The translations under genes and the position numbers were made by a program. Below, piece after piece: positions 35,020 through 45,203 of a stretch of DNA of 64,000 nt (position 1 is the first letter of the stretch; each line of letters starts with the position of its first letter). The notes under the pieces were generated by a model. That model worked only from the letters and a program-made list of their open reading frames with translations, did no database searches and was not told the DNA's origin. Origin of the DNA: Nereocystis luetkeana (lineage: Eukaryota; Sar; Phaeophyceae; Laminariales; Laminariaceae); contig JARUPZ010000011.1 in assembly GCA_031213475.1 (NCBI GenBank), forward strand, positions 4,280,863 to 4,344,862. The letters are read 5' to 3'.

Positions 35020-35440
35020 TTTTGGGGGTGAAGCCAACTCTCGTGAGTGGGGCGCGGCCAGGCCGGTGGGCCGGGGCGACCGCGCCTGTGGCCCGGCCCG
35101 TGATACATTCGAATCACGGGCCGAAGCCTGACCCAGCCCGCGAGATTCCAGTCTCATCGGCCGTCGGCCAAGCCCACCGGTCCGCGAGATTCCATCTCGC
35201 AGGCCTTCTGCCCGGCCTGTTGGCCTGTGACATTCTCAGGTAATTTTCGTTTGTTTTATTTTCGAGCTGTGGCTCCTCCTCGAAATTTGGAGGCCACAAC
35301 GTGCTCGTTAGCCCGCGCCCAGCGGTGTCTTTGGGCAGCCGCCCGGTGTCCACAAGCGGCGTACGAAGCAGAGTCTGGCATGCCCCTATGCCGGCCGTCA
35401 GATACCGTCGGAGCCCGTGGGTTGTCTTGTGCATTGATCA
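35020..35440. other. GC-rich island with short hairpins
   Basis: GC content rises sharply against AT-rich flanks. A perfect 8-bp stem CCCGTGAT/ATCACGGG at 35098-35121 encloses CATTCGA. GCGAGATTCCA occurs twice (35139, 35182), the second within GCGAGATTCCATCTCGC. Frames are open on both strands but no protein family is recognised. Confidence 0.5.
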
Positions 35441-35469
35441 GGCGTATTTCGAGACTCGACAAAAATAAA

Positions 35470-35830
35470 TGTCACGAATCGTGATTTTGCTTTTTGTTAG
35501 AGATAATCTAAAAAAACGGGTTTCATCAGGATGAATCGTGTTTTTTTTGTCGTGATTCACCAAGACAAAATAATCACGATTCGAGGAATTCGGTTTGTTC
35601 TCTACATGTGAAGGCCAATGTTTCTCGACAAAATCTGCCTTAGAAGGACAATATCTACCTTCTGAGCCGTATGACGTATGAAATAATGTCAAAATCTGCC
35701 TCTACTACGGTAGATGTCGGCAAAATCTGCCTTGATAGATTTTGACGACACCATTTCTTACCTTAGAAGGCAGATTTTGACAACAACATCAGATATCTAC
35801 GTTAGAAGGCAGATTTTGTCCACTTCGAGA
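35470..35830. repeat. AATCTGCC-rich repeats resembling a tRNA-Arg anticodon arm
   Basis: At least six segments contain AAATCTGCC or its complement GGCAGATTTT next to TTAGAAGG/CCTTCTAA. The same words form the anticodon arm and variable region of the tRNA-Arg at 41338. A local inverted repeat (AATCGTGATT ... AATCACGATT) flanks 35477-35585. Confidence 0.6.
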
Positions 35831-35849
35831 AAACTAGCCTGACTGAATG

Positions 35850-36540
35850 CAACACAACGATATAGTCTATGCTAACAACCACTTCTTCTGAATGACACCT
35901 CACCCACAAACACGACGATCGGGGGGGGGGGTTAGGTAGAATGAGGTAGCTGCTAGATTGTTTGATCATGACGTTTTTTCGATCAGAATACGCACCCCCA
36001 AAAAGAAATGCTAAGACTGCTATGCTGCCGCACCTTTTTTGGCATGGGCAAGCTAGTTGAATTACTGTACAGTAAACCGCCCAGCAAGACTACCTTGAGT
36101 AGTTGCAACACCACTGTGCACTCACTCTATATTACCAGGTATTAATTACGGTAGTAACTACTATTACGGGGGGGCATAGTTAATAGGACCAAAAATTGTT
36201 AGTAAAAATGGTCAAATAATATAGGTTTTTATGTATACCATAGGTCCTATTAACTATGGTCCCCCGTAATACTTCTTCTGTCTGAATGATACCTCACCCA
36301 CTGACCCAGCGATCACGTTGGTGTTCGATGGACCATTGGTGGAGATAGTTTGATTTTGTTTCTCAAAGGCAGTACTACCCCCTACTACATACTGAAGCCA
36401 AGACTGCTATATTTATGTACATTTATTTGGCATAGATAATAAGCTGAAACTAAAGCGCGTACTAAACCGACCCTAACCGTTTCTTCTGCTCATGGATAAG
36501 CTAGGTGAACTACAGTAAAACGCATATTCACGACCCCCAT
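35850..36540 (+). repeat. Two units related to the 27.5-29.3 kb array, split by a MITE
   Basis: AGCAAGACTACCTTGAGTAG and TTGCAACACCACT near 36075, and the paired TGAATGAYACCTCACCCAC segments at 35889 and 36283, follow the unit order of the main array. The MITE at 36163-36270 interrupts them. Confidence 0.6.
36163..36270. mobile_element. Small MITE with 28 bp terminal inverted repeats
   Basis: The left end is ATTACGGGGGGGCATAGTTA and continues ATAGGACC; the right end is its reverse complement with one or two changes. ACT on both sides could be the target duplication. A second, more decayed copy lies at 45204-45315. Confidence 0.75.
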
Positions 36541-36559
36541 TCTATTATGATATGCGGTC

Positions 36560-38190
36560 GTCACGGGGTGTACGTGTACTAACATCCAGTGTGTTTGGTG
36601 CAGGTACGTCGCCGGTACTGGGGGGGGCTATAATAAGCATCTTCCCTTCCAACAGCAGTATTATTTTTTTTCTCAGCACGACATTTTCCAGCAGAATCGT
36701 CACGGGTCGCTACAGCAGCGGGTATGGTAGGCGCTATACTAAACTCCACGAGGTCGTCTTGTGGGCGGGGCGCAGGAAAAGTTTCACGAGTGGCCATCTC
36801 GCTCCCTCTAGAAGCAGTCTCAAAACTTGCAGCAGTACTGTAGGTTCCAGCAGAATCGGCGTGGGTGGCTACGGCAGAGGAAAAGGCAGGTGCACTACTG
36901 AAATGCAGTGTGCCGTCTTGTGGGCGAGGCGTGGGAAAAAATTCACGAGCGACCATATCGCTCCCTTGAACAGCAGCATCAAAACTCGCAGCCGTACTGG
37001 ATTTTTCAGCAGGAACGGCGCGGGTGGGCACAGCAGCGGGCAAAGCAGGCGCAATACCAAAATCCAGTGTGCCGCCTTGTGAGCGAGGCGTGGGAGAATC
37101 TTCACAAGCGACCGCATCGCTCTTTCTTAACAGCAGTAGTAGTAGTAGTAAAGTTCGAAGCAGTACTGGAGCAGCTAGGACGTCTGTTTGTTGCTACAGC
37201 AGCGAGGGAAGTAGACTCCATACTGAAATCCTGTGTGCCGTCTTGTGGGCGAGGCGCGGGAAAAATCTCACGAGCGGCCGCATCTCCCCCTCTAACAGTA
37301 TTAATAGTATTAAAACGCGCAGCAGTACGGAATTTCCACGCGGAATCGTCGTTTGCAGCTACAGCAGTGTGTGAGGGAAGCGGGCTCGATACTGAAATCC
37401 AGTGTGTCCTTGTGTGGTTCAGGCACGGAAAAAATCGCATCGTGCGCTCGCGTTGCGGGAAAAAAATCACGAGAGGCAGCATCGCTCGCGGCTATCCTAC
37501 GCGTACGAGCGAGGTCGGGCAGCAGTGGAATCGTACGAAGCGGGAAAACAGTATCAATCACTCTCTCATCTGGCCCGGGAGCAGGTAGATCCGACGGTGA
37601 AGAGCGCAGCTGGGTGGCGTGAAAAACGCTACGTCCAGGTTTGTCCGGCGCGCTCCGGCCCAGAGCAGAAGCAGCTGGCTCCACGCTCTTAGCGGAGCCA
37701 GGTGGCTTCGACGGCAGAGGGCACGAGGGGGGAGTCAAAACTGCAAAACCCAAGGCCTGGCTGGTTGTGCACGCCACGCGCTCCGAAGAGTCCGACGCTC
37801 TCTGGCCCAGAGCGGAAGAAGCTGGCTCAACGCTCTCAGCGGAGCCAGGTGGCTTGGACGGCAGAGCTCGTTCCGGCGAGCGAGAAGGCTCGGAAAAGGT
37901 CTTGAACGAGGTCCGTCTGCCGGGAGCTGCTCGAGATTCGCCAAGGGGCCCCAGCCCTGGATCGTCGGGCGGGCGTGTAGTACAAGGCGCGCGATCCACG
38001 TCGTCCTCACGGGGCTCCTGCCGAGACACGCGCTCCGCTTGGTGGCGGTATGTTGTACAAGGCGCTCGATCTCCATCGATGAGCCTTGGGCGGTGGGGCA
38101 CTGGGCGGCTCTGGGCCTCAGTGTCTCGTCCACCACGAGGGGAAGCAGGCCCTCCCTCCTCGTGAGTCCCCATCGGGAAGTGGAGCAAAC
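36560..38190 (-). pseudogene. Gag-like fragment with tandem protein repeats
   Basis: The start at 38188 (GGPASPRGGRDTEAQSRPVP) matches the gag-like starts at 12.77 and 23.19 kb. After about 230 codons the sequence enters at least five tandem units of about 155 bases (36690-37480). Each encodes a variant of DSAGTYSTAASFETA followed by ATRETFPAPRPQDGTL. Frames change between units, so the reading frame is broken. The plus-strand copy near 13.4 kb has only one or two such units. The 3' side ends near 36560 without any polymerase domain. Confidence 0.7.
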
Positions 38191-38204
38191 TGACTCTAAA
38201 AAAA

Positions 38205-38517
38205 AGCCAAGTATTATGGGAATTTTTTGAGACGTTATTTCTGTCTTTTTATTTTGTGAGTTTTCGGGCTACAGAAAAGTGTGGGTGAAAATATATAACG
38301 TGTATTATGGGTTCTGATTTTTAAAAGTGGTTTTGTATAGTATTGGTTGGTCTTTCGGTGCTGCTCGTTTGAATTTCGAACCTCGGGCACCGGGCACGTA
38401 CCAGCACACGCTCTTCACCCCAGCATCAGACAGAGCAGGATCGAGAGGGTAGTAGGTGGCCTGCGCTCAGTCATGAGCGAGCTTGAACTCCGAAGCAACC
38501 CGTACGCACAATGGGTA

Positions 38518-38559
<42 letters not shown>

Positions 38560-39040
38560 GTGCTGGTGCTGCTGTTGCTGCTGCTGCTGCTGGCGGTGCT
38601 GCTGGCGGTGCTGCTGCTGCTTCTGCTACTGCTGGTGCCGCTGTTGCAGCTGCTGCTGCCACCACTAATATTGCTTCCATGTGAAGGAGAAGCCATCTCT
38701 CTTTACACAAGCGCCGTAGTTACCGCCCGCCGTCGGCTTGATGCTTTTGCGTGGTGGGTGACGGGTGGCAGGTGCGCAGGTAGATAGGTGGGCTGGCAGT
38801 AGTAGTGAGATGTAGCACCCAAAATACGAAAAATCTCAGTTCTCAGAAATCAGCAAAACCTCTCAGAACTGAGCTCAGTTCTGAGAGGTTTTGCTGATTT
38901 TTGCCCCCTCCAGGAACTGAGATCAAAAATATCGATGATTTCCTGTCCCATAATAGATGGTTCTGATTTTTGGGCTTCGGAGATCGCTGAAAAAGCCAGA
39001 AATAACGTCTCAAAAATTTCCCATAATACTTGGCCTATAA
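38205..39040 (+). mobile_element. MITE nested in the LTR-element leader
   Basis: The ends GCCAAGTATTATGGGA (38208) and its complement (ending 39038) continue as inverted repeats for about 38 bases to GAGACGTTATTTCTG. The insert separates the LTR end at 39059 from the gag leader at 38190, which are contiguous in the copy at 12.70 kb. Inside are a CTG tract (38518-38660) and a long perfect hairpin (38844-38903). There is no transposase frame. The poly-Leu frame at 38347-38787 follows the CTG tract. Confidence 0.75.
38844..38903. repeat. 60-base palindrome
   Basis: Two 30-base arms meet at GAGCTC with no spacer. By eye there is one mismatch. The related repeat at 33.8 kb keeps only part of it. 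Confidence 0.9.
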
Positions 39041-39058
39041 GCGAAAGCAAAAACAGAG

Positions 39059-39396
39059 TGACAAAAAAAAAACGTGTACCGGCAAAAAGGCAAAAAGTCC
39101 TAAGCCGAAGACGCCACTTTGTAAGATCACGGAGAGCGGGACACTTTGTATCCCTGGACAGGTCTGCTTGGTATAAGCCGGCACTCGTTGGTACTCACGC
39201 TGATGTTCGCTTAGAGATAGAAGAGCCACTTTATTCCTTTCGTGCACGACGGAGACTGAGACCACGCTCGTGCCTCTCTGGAAAATCCCTGGTTTTCCAC
39301 CTAAGATACGCCTTCCCAGTACTACAAATACGATCCCAGTGCCAGAACCCAGGCAATTACCGGGCTTTCAACCTCATACAAAGCAGTATCACAACA
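39059..39396 (-). repeat. LTR of the minus-strand fragment
   Basis: On the minus strand it starts TGTTGTGATACTGC and ends GTCA (about 338 bases). It is alignable along its length with the LTR at 12372-12699. It is the 5' LTR of the gag-like fragment, from which the nested MITE separates it. Confidence 0.82.
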
Positions 39397-39399
39397 CTG

Positions 39400-39984
39400 G
39401 GTTTCACTTGCTGTTTGAACAGTACGCCTCGAGGTGGCGGGAATTGTTTCTCAAAGTGGGAACAACGAAGTTCTTCACCGCTCCCATATCCGCGACGACA
39501 TCGTGTTCCCTCAATTTTGCATAAATGCAGTTAACCTCCGGTGCGTGTGAATGTAGCGATACCTGTCCCGTTTCAGTGTTACGTCTACATTGTCTTGGCG
39601 CCCGCCCTACTGGCGGAGGGGCTATTCCACTACCGCGAAGGTTTGTCGTCTCCACCACCGCGAAGTTTTCTGTGCGGAATTTTGAAAAATAGATATTCAC
39701 CATCATTCCCAAAACATGCAAACTACTGCAGGCGCCGTGGCAAACTTTAAAGTAGGATACTGCATCGTATGGAAACCTCTGGGTGCATGCACACTCCGAC
39801 CGACGGCCGTGGCAGGGGAAACAAGAGTACTGGCGCATTTAACACGGCACTCAGTATGATAGAACCTACACCCATGCCGCCGGTACTGCTGAAGGATAAA
39901 CGGCACGTCCTGCCGTACCCTACCTACTGCTTAGACACTGCACGAGGGGGCACAAAGGTAAGCTGTGAGTGTATAGCGTTAGGG
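39400..39984. other. No gene seen
   Basis: Short frames on both strands show no domain. Confidence 0.4.
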
Positions 39985-40138
39985 TCGATCTTAACGAGGG
40001 CTGTTTTCTAGGTTTATGTCAGTATTTTCACGAAGTTTCGGTATTTATTTGTCGGTTTTTTCCTATAGGAAAATACCGAAATTTCGGGAAAATACTGAAA
40101 AAAACTGAAAAACACTCCTCGTTAAGATTGACCCTTAG
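39985..40138. mobile_element. Small MITE, GGGTCGATCTTAACGAGG ends
   Basis: The left end GGGTCGATCTTAACGAGG and right end CTCGTTAAGATTGACCC are reverse complements with one change. TTA on both outer sides may be the target duplication. The interior contains a second inverted repeat centred on CCTATAGG. A related left end occurs near 34288 (GGCCGATCTTAACGA). Confidence 0.75.
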
Positions 40139-40657
40139 TCGCCACGAATAAGTAGGTAGAGGTCGGGTACGATCAAACTGCTAGTTTAACCCTAAAGCTT
40201 GATACAACATGACATACATGCGCAAAAAGAGCGACGAAAGAAGTGCCGGTGGCTACTTAGTGCCAGTGTTACTCACCTGAATCGGGATTTCCTCCCTATT
40301 TTTTTCATGAAAAAAACCGTCGTTTGCGTTCACACCAATGGGCCCTTGCTCTCCGTTGCCGTTCGGGACTCACCCATCGTGCACGCTTTCCTTCCCCCCC
40401 CCCCCTCGCTCCACCTCCACACCTGCGACGACTGGCGTGGCTTCAGCGCTGAGAGCTACGGCACCGCGGAGTGTTTCTCCCAGGAAGTTAATCCGGCGGC
40501 GAGGCGAGTTCCCTCTCTGCCCCATCTCCGTCGCACATAGCTCACTCGCCGCACGGGGCAGGTGTGGTGACCTTTCCTGCCCGCCATCACCAGCACCTTT
40601 GTTGTTGGCGTTTTCACCACGGCGTGTGGTCTTGGCAAATCCGTGAAAAAAAATGCC

Positions 40658-40754
40658 TTAACCCCTTACGTACTGCAGTCCGGTTATGGGGACAACCCAC
40701 ATTTATTTCAAGTGTTTTGTCCCCAAAACGGGACTGCGGCCCTAAAAGGGTTAA
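40658..40754. mobile_element. piggyBac-like MITE with TTAA ends
   Basis: TTAA flanks both sides. The inside ends CCCCTTACGTACTGCAGTCC and GGACTGCGGCCCTAAAAGGG (read outward) pair over about 20 bases with mismatches. A following GGGGACA/TGTCCCC pair extends the stem. TTAA target sites and CCCTT-type ends are hallmarks of piggyBac elements. At 97 bases it is non-autonomous. Confidence 0.65.
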
Positions 40755-40799
40755 GAATGCAAATCCGTGTAACTGAGCGGCTTGTCAACCGATACTATA

Positions 40800-41335
40800 A
40801 GCGGCTTATATTCATAAGCCGCCGCCCTTCTAGGGCAAAAAATGTCCTTAGAAGGCAGATTTTGTTATACATTATTAGCCGCTGCCCTTCTAAGGCAAAA
40901 AATGTCGATTTGGCCATTGGCATAAATAAGGCTCATTCTTATCGGAGAGCGTTTTTTCTAAATTTCCAAAGTTTGGAAATAATTGGAGATATGTATCGAT
41001 GTAAGGAGGCGTTCTGTCACTATTTATTCGTGAAATTCTCCAGAAGAAGCAAAAATATCAAGTTCGTTAACATTCCAATATTTATTTGGAAAAAAAAAAC
41101 AGGAAAACATGGAAGTTTGAAAAAATGAAAAAAAAAAAAATCGAAAAATTGAAAAAAAAACTCTCCGATAAGAATGATTCTTTAAGTCTAAGGAATCGGG
41201 TTTGTTTTATACATTAGACAGTAGAAGGCCAATGTTGTCGTCAAAATCTGCCTTATAGCGAGAGGCAGCGGCTTATCAACCGATACTATAAGCGGCTTAT
41301 ATTCATAAGCCACCACCCTTGTAAGGCGAAAAATG
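40800..41335 (+). repeat. tRNA-Arg-like fragments in series
   Basis: Segments near 40815, 40878 and 41307 read ATAAGCCGCYGCCCTTCTAR or close variants, then GGCAAAAAATGTC. This matches the D-arm end, anticodon arm and variable loop of the complete tRNA-Arg at 41338. The anticodon position reads TCT in the better-preserved copies. Acceptor and T-arm are missing. Confidence 0.6.
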
Positions 41336-41337
41336 TT

Positions 41338-41410
41338 GGGCTCGTAGGCTAATGGATAAGCCGCTGCCCTTCGAAGGCAGATATTGTCGGTTCGAGTCCG
41401 GCCGGGCTCG
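41338..41410 (+). tRNA. tRNA-Arg (anticodon TCG)
   Basis: The 73-base cloverleaf folds completely. The acceptor pairs GGGCTCG with CGGGCTC (two G-U pairs), followed by TA. The D-arm is GGCT/AGCC with loop AATGGATA. The anticodon stem is CTGCC/GGCAG with loop CTTCGAA, so the anticodon is TCG at 41371-41373. The variable region is ATATT, and the T-arm is GTCGG/CCGGC with loop TTCGAGT. The discriminator is G and no CCA is encoded, as expected for a nuclear gene. Internal A and B boxes are intact. The anticodon stem is unusual for tRNA-Arg and resembles the repeat fragments just upstream. Confidence 0.9.
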
Positions 41411-41412
41411 AG

Positions 41413-41438
41413 TTTTTACTTTTTTGTTGTTTTTTTTC
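41413..41438 (+). terminator. RNA polymerase III terminator (T-runs)
   Basis: TTTTT starts three bases after the tRNA end and is followed by TTTTTT and TTTTTTTT. This is a strong Pol III stop. Confidence 0.8.
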
Positions 41439-41439
41439 C

Positions 41440-42010
41440 AGCGAAAACGAGCCAAAATCCAGTACATAAAAAGCGTCGTTTATTATTTACTTACGAACAA
41501 CGGATCTTATTTACTGATTATTGTGTTGTAAATGAGTGGCTGGCGGCTTATCATTTATTGGAAGACGGGAGTACTCGTACCACATATATATAATATTAAT
41601 AGTAAAAAAAAAATGACGGCTTGGGAAAAAGTAGGCTTAAAAATGTACCAGGTATTATTGTTCGGCATGACATGTATATTTTTTTACTCGTGGATCATTT
41701 TCACTCCTGCTGTAGGTAAACTATTTCTATTCTAGGCTTTGTTTCGGTTTTGGTACTTTTTATCGACGAAAAAACGAGTCGAAACGAAAATTTACTACAA
41801 ATATTAATACGTACGAACGATAATTATAGTACTACTGTTAATTACGTAGATTTTTTTTTCGTGTGGGTACACACGCACGCACGTCGCTACGAGTATATTT
41901 TTCTGGCTGTGATGCACCGCCACACGTATTATTATTAATGGCAAAGCATTTCACACACTCTTATTTAGTGTATGAGTACCGGTATGTATCACAGTCCAAC
42001 GCTGCAAAAA
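41440..42010. other. No gene seen; AT-rich
   Basis: The stretch contains one TACCWGGTA copy (41646). Short frames show no domain. Confidence 0.4.
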
Positions 42011-42782
42011 AAAACCCTGTCCCATGACCGCGTGGCGACATGCCGAAGTATTTGCCGGCGGGGTTGACGCAATTATATATATACGTACTCAACCAGTTAA
42101 CTTTTCTCCAAGAATCCCCCCCCCCCCTCGTACCACGTCAACCAGGACGACGTTTCGTCTTTCGGCCCTTCTTCAACGACTCGAAGTAAGGGGAAAAGAT
42201 CACGGGACACCAACCGGTTAGTTAGAGGTCGAGGTGGCGGTATCGCGGTGATGTACGAGACGCACTGGACAGGGCTGCAGGGTCCCATCCATCCTGAGAA
42301 CGGGAACGCCACACGACGAAATCTTACGCTGTGATAGTGGGGCGGCATCCCCGAACCAGCACCGCCAAACAAACGAATCAGAATCGGCGCGGTACAAAAC
42401 GGGAGCTTTCTCGGAACGCCAAACGGCGAGCGGTTTCTGGCGCCCGGCTATATATGGCTGGCTGCGTATCGCACGCCGATTGTGGCTTCGCCGATACTGC
42501 AACACCGTTGCCGTGCTTCCCAACGGGGCCCACGTTTGGTACCAAAGAAAGGGCGACGACGGTCTGCGGTGGCTCGGGAAAATCAGCGCGACTACCCATA
42601 CATACGCCAACGGATGGGGTATATACGTATTTGGTTCGATGTTTGGGCGAACCGGGACCGATCAAGCTTCCTCGTCTTTCTCCGTCGCGCTCGTACACGA
42701 CTTCGACGAGGGCTGTACGAGGTTCTTGTTGCCTGTGCAATTTCGCTTGGCTACACAGCAGTAGTAGCGCGTTTGCACGGGG
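42011..42782 (+). pseudogene. 3' fragment of the LTR element (chromodomain and barrel region)
   Basis: From CGTGGCGACATGCCGAAGTA onward this matches 22349-23017. It contains GGIAVMYETHWTGLQGP (chromodomain-like) and, in other frames, RIRIGAVQNGS, NGERFLAPGYI and GPIKLPRL. It ends at TTTGCACGGGGGG, as does the other copy. Stops and shifts interrupt it. The two copies differ by many small indels, so each can help to correct the other. Confidence 0.8.
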
Positions 42783-43444
42783 GGTGGTTATTTTTTTGCG
42801 TTTCTTGACGTTTTCCCGGACTTTGCGGGAAGGGGGTGGTTTTTCTACTTACTTCTTGACGTTTTCCGAGTTTTCGGGTGGGTTTTTTTTTCGTCCTGCT
42901 CGGTGCGTTTAATTTTCTTTGGGCTGGATTGGGGATGTTTTTGGCGTATTTTGTCCTGCCTACCTCCCCCCGCTCAGTGTCGGGGCTGGTCTGGGCGATC
43001 GAGCCACTCATTTGTGGGGCAGGACACGTTTCCAGGGTTAGTTGTTGGCAGGGTGTTTTGGGTGGTTCTTAATGGATGGCGTATTCCTTCCGTGTTTTTT
43101 TTTTTTCTTCTCCTTTTTTGTATTCCCTTTTCGCTTTTTTGTCCATTTAAGTTCCCCGCCCCCTCCCCCCCGTTACGGGTGGCATGGCGATGACTTAATT
43201 TATGTTTGGCAATTTGTTCCTGCCCCCTGAGGGCCATAGGCCTTCCTTTCTTTCTTTTTTTTACGTACCATGTCGGCTTCGTTGCCTCGCCGTTCAGGGG
43301 AAGGTGTGGGAGTGGGTTTGTGGAGCCCGCATCTTCGACCCATGTTCTACTTCGTGGGATCGGGGTTTCCATGTGAATTTCCCATATTTCTGCATATATA
43401 TACCAGGTATATATATATATATACGGTTCATCAGAGTCGGGTAG
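42783..43444. other. Insert between element end and LTR remnant
   Basis: TTTCTTGACGTTTTCC and TACTTCTTGACGTTTTCC form a short tandem repeat at 42800-42870. T-rich tracts follow. No gene is recognised. It separates the presumed polypurine tract from the LTR at 43445, so it may be an insertion or part of a longer LTR. Confidence 0.4.
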
Positions 43445-43719
43445 TGTTATGATACTATAATACCTTGAATGAGGTTGAAAGCCCGGTAATTACCTGGGTT
43501 CAAGTATTGGGAACGTGTTTGGGAGGCGTATGTTAGATGGAAAACCAGATGTTTTTCCAGCGGGCACGAGCTTATTGGCTCTCAGTCTCCGCGTGCACGA
43601 AAGGAATAAAGCTGCTCTTCTTCTTACATCTCTGAGCAGATATCACACACGAGAGTCCCAACGGGTACCGACTTGATAGGCAAACCTGTCCCGGGATACA
43701 AAGTGTCCCGGCCTTTTAT
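43445..43719 (+). repeat. LTR remnant, 3' truncated
   Basis: It starts TGTTATGATACTATAA and contains TTGAATGAGGTTGAAAGCCC, AATTACCTGGGTTC and CCAACGGGTACCGACTTGAT, as in the other LTRs. The last ~50 bases are missing. Confidence 0.75.
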
Positions 43720-44062
43720 CATAAAATAGAACGACGTGGAGAAGGAGAATAATCACATACCTGGTATATATAGGGTTTTTAGAGTGAGAATACGTTATGT
43801 ACGTCATTTTTTTAGGCATATGTCTGTGGTACGTACGTACGCTTGTTTTTTTTTTCTCGTACATAACGCTCGCTGTAAATTATTGCTAAAATAATCGTAT
43901 ATATATATACCAGGTATATACCAGGCGCTCCGCTCCGCGGGTGGCCTACCCCGCACGCTACGCTCGCACGGGAAAGAAACGCACATCGAATTACGTGAAG
44001 CGGACGGAAGGTCGATGATTTAATATATACCTGGTACCAGGTATAAATGTATATATACCTTT

Positions 44063-44165
44063 TTTTTTTTTTTTTTTATCCTCCGGCGGATTGGTAAAAA
44101 TAAAGCTTAAGCTCACCACACTTCCACGTTCGTGTCGTGTGTCAATTTAGCCCAGTTTATACCAG
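44063..44165 (-). repeat. A-tailed SINE-like repeat, copy 1
   Basis: On the minus strand this contains AACGTGGAAGTGTGGTGAGC and CCAATCCGCCGGAGGAT and ends in a run of about 20 A. The same unit and A-tail recur at 45465-45361. A 3' poly-A tail with two similar copies suggests retroposition. No Pol III boxes are evident. Confidence 0.6.
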
Positions 44166-44219
44166 GTATATGATTTTGTTGTGCGAGTAGTTGCTAATTG
44201 GCGAATTGATAATGCCAAG

Positions 44220-44700
44220 AGTCACATGCCGTACGTACGTACGTACATATACCCCAGGTAGGGTGGTACTGATTTTCTTCTTTTGATATGGTGTATATAT
44301 ATATGTACCTGGTATGCATGAACGAGAAAGCACAGCACGGCACAGCAGCAGGCACCGCAAAAACAATGAAAATGAAACCGGAAAAAAAAATCCCCGTCCC
44401 CTCTCATGTTGATAACTGCCTGCCCCTGGAACACCTTGTACCAGTCAAATAAGAAAACAAATGAATAGCAGAGCTTCTCTCTCAGCCTCGTATTCCGCCC
44501 GCCCCTCTCGCGACCACCTCGCAACCGACTCGGTCCGGATAAAGCTTTCCTCCCTCTCTGTTACAGGGATTCCCGTCGCCCGCCCCGCGTGAAGCCCGTG
44601 ACCCTCGTTCTCGCCAGCTCGACGATGTCGGTGGTCAGACGGCGCAGGGCTCTGTGTATAGCTCAACTTGGTTCGCATTTAAATAAGCACCGCTGGAATA
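44220..44700 (-). repeat. Inverted copy of the repeat at 1-372
   Basis: On the minus strand this includes a frame with RTESVARWSREGRAEYEAER, then the T-rich part and the GTACGTACGTAC run. It extends about 100 bases further upstream (SPAPSDHRHRRAGENEGHG) than the window allows for the first copy. Confidence 0.7.
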
Positions 44701-45203
44701 TTTTTGCTTGTAATCCCGAACGACCCTTATGGACTCGTACATACTCAGTCTAATTCGGATGGAGGCCAGACAGAGCCCATTCCTGCTTCCTGTGTCTCGG
44801 GTCATACACGACGCCTAGCCACGAAAACTGCGACCGCGCTCCTTGCAACCCCCCCTCTACCCGCCAGTATCCGCCAGCACCCGCGACAGCGCCGGGCTTG
44901 CCCGCGTTGCCGTGCTCCGACCACATACACGCACACGAAACGAAAGAAGAAAACAGGGAAAAATAACTGAAAATGCTAAAGAAATTTCAACGAGCCGGTG
45001 ATAAAAAGCGATAGAGAGAGCCTGCCAAACCGCTGAAAAAAACAAAATCGACTTTTTCTTTTTCCTTGATTTTTTTTTTTTTGTTCCGGGGGAAAAAGTG
45101 TGACACGAGAAGCAAGCACGCAAAGAGAGCAAAGAACGCGAAGAACGCAAATATCGTATAAGCGACAAAAAATCATGGTAGACTCGCTGAGCTTGAGGCA
45201 GCT

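Larger units (their letters stand above)
43401..44314. repeat. Cluster of seven TACCWGGTA nonamers
   Basis: Copies start at 43401, 43758, 43908, 44028, 44035, 44160 and 44306. The pair at 44028/44035 overlaps to form an extended inverted arrangement. Most are flanked by TATA runs. Confidence 0.85.

Noticed and set aside
38347..38787. A membrane-like poly-Leu protein
   Set aside because: It follows a CTG tract inside a MITE. The minus-strand frames over the same tract are equally open.
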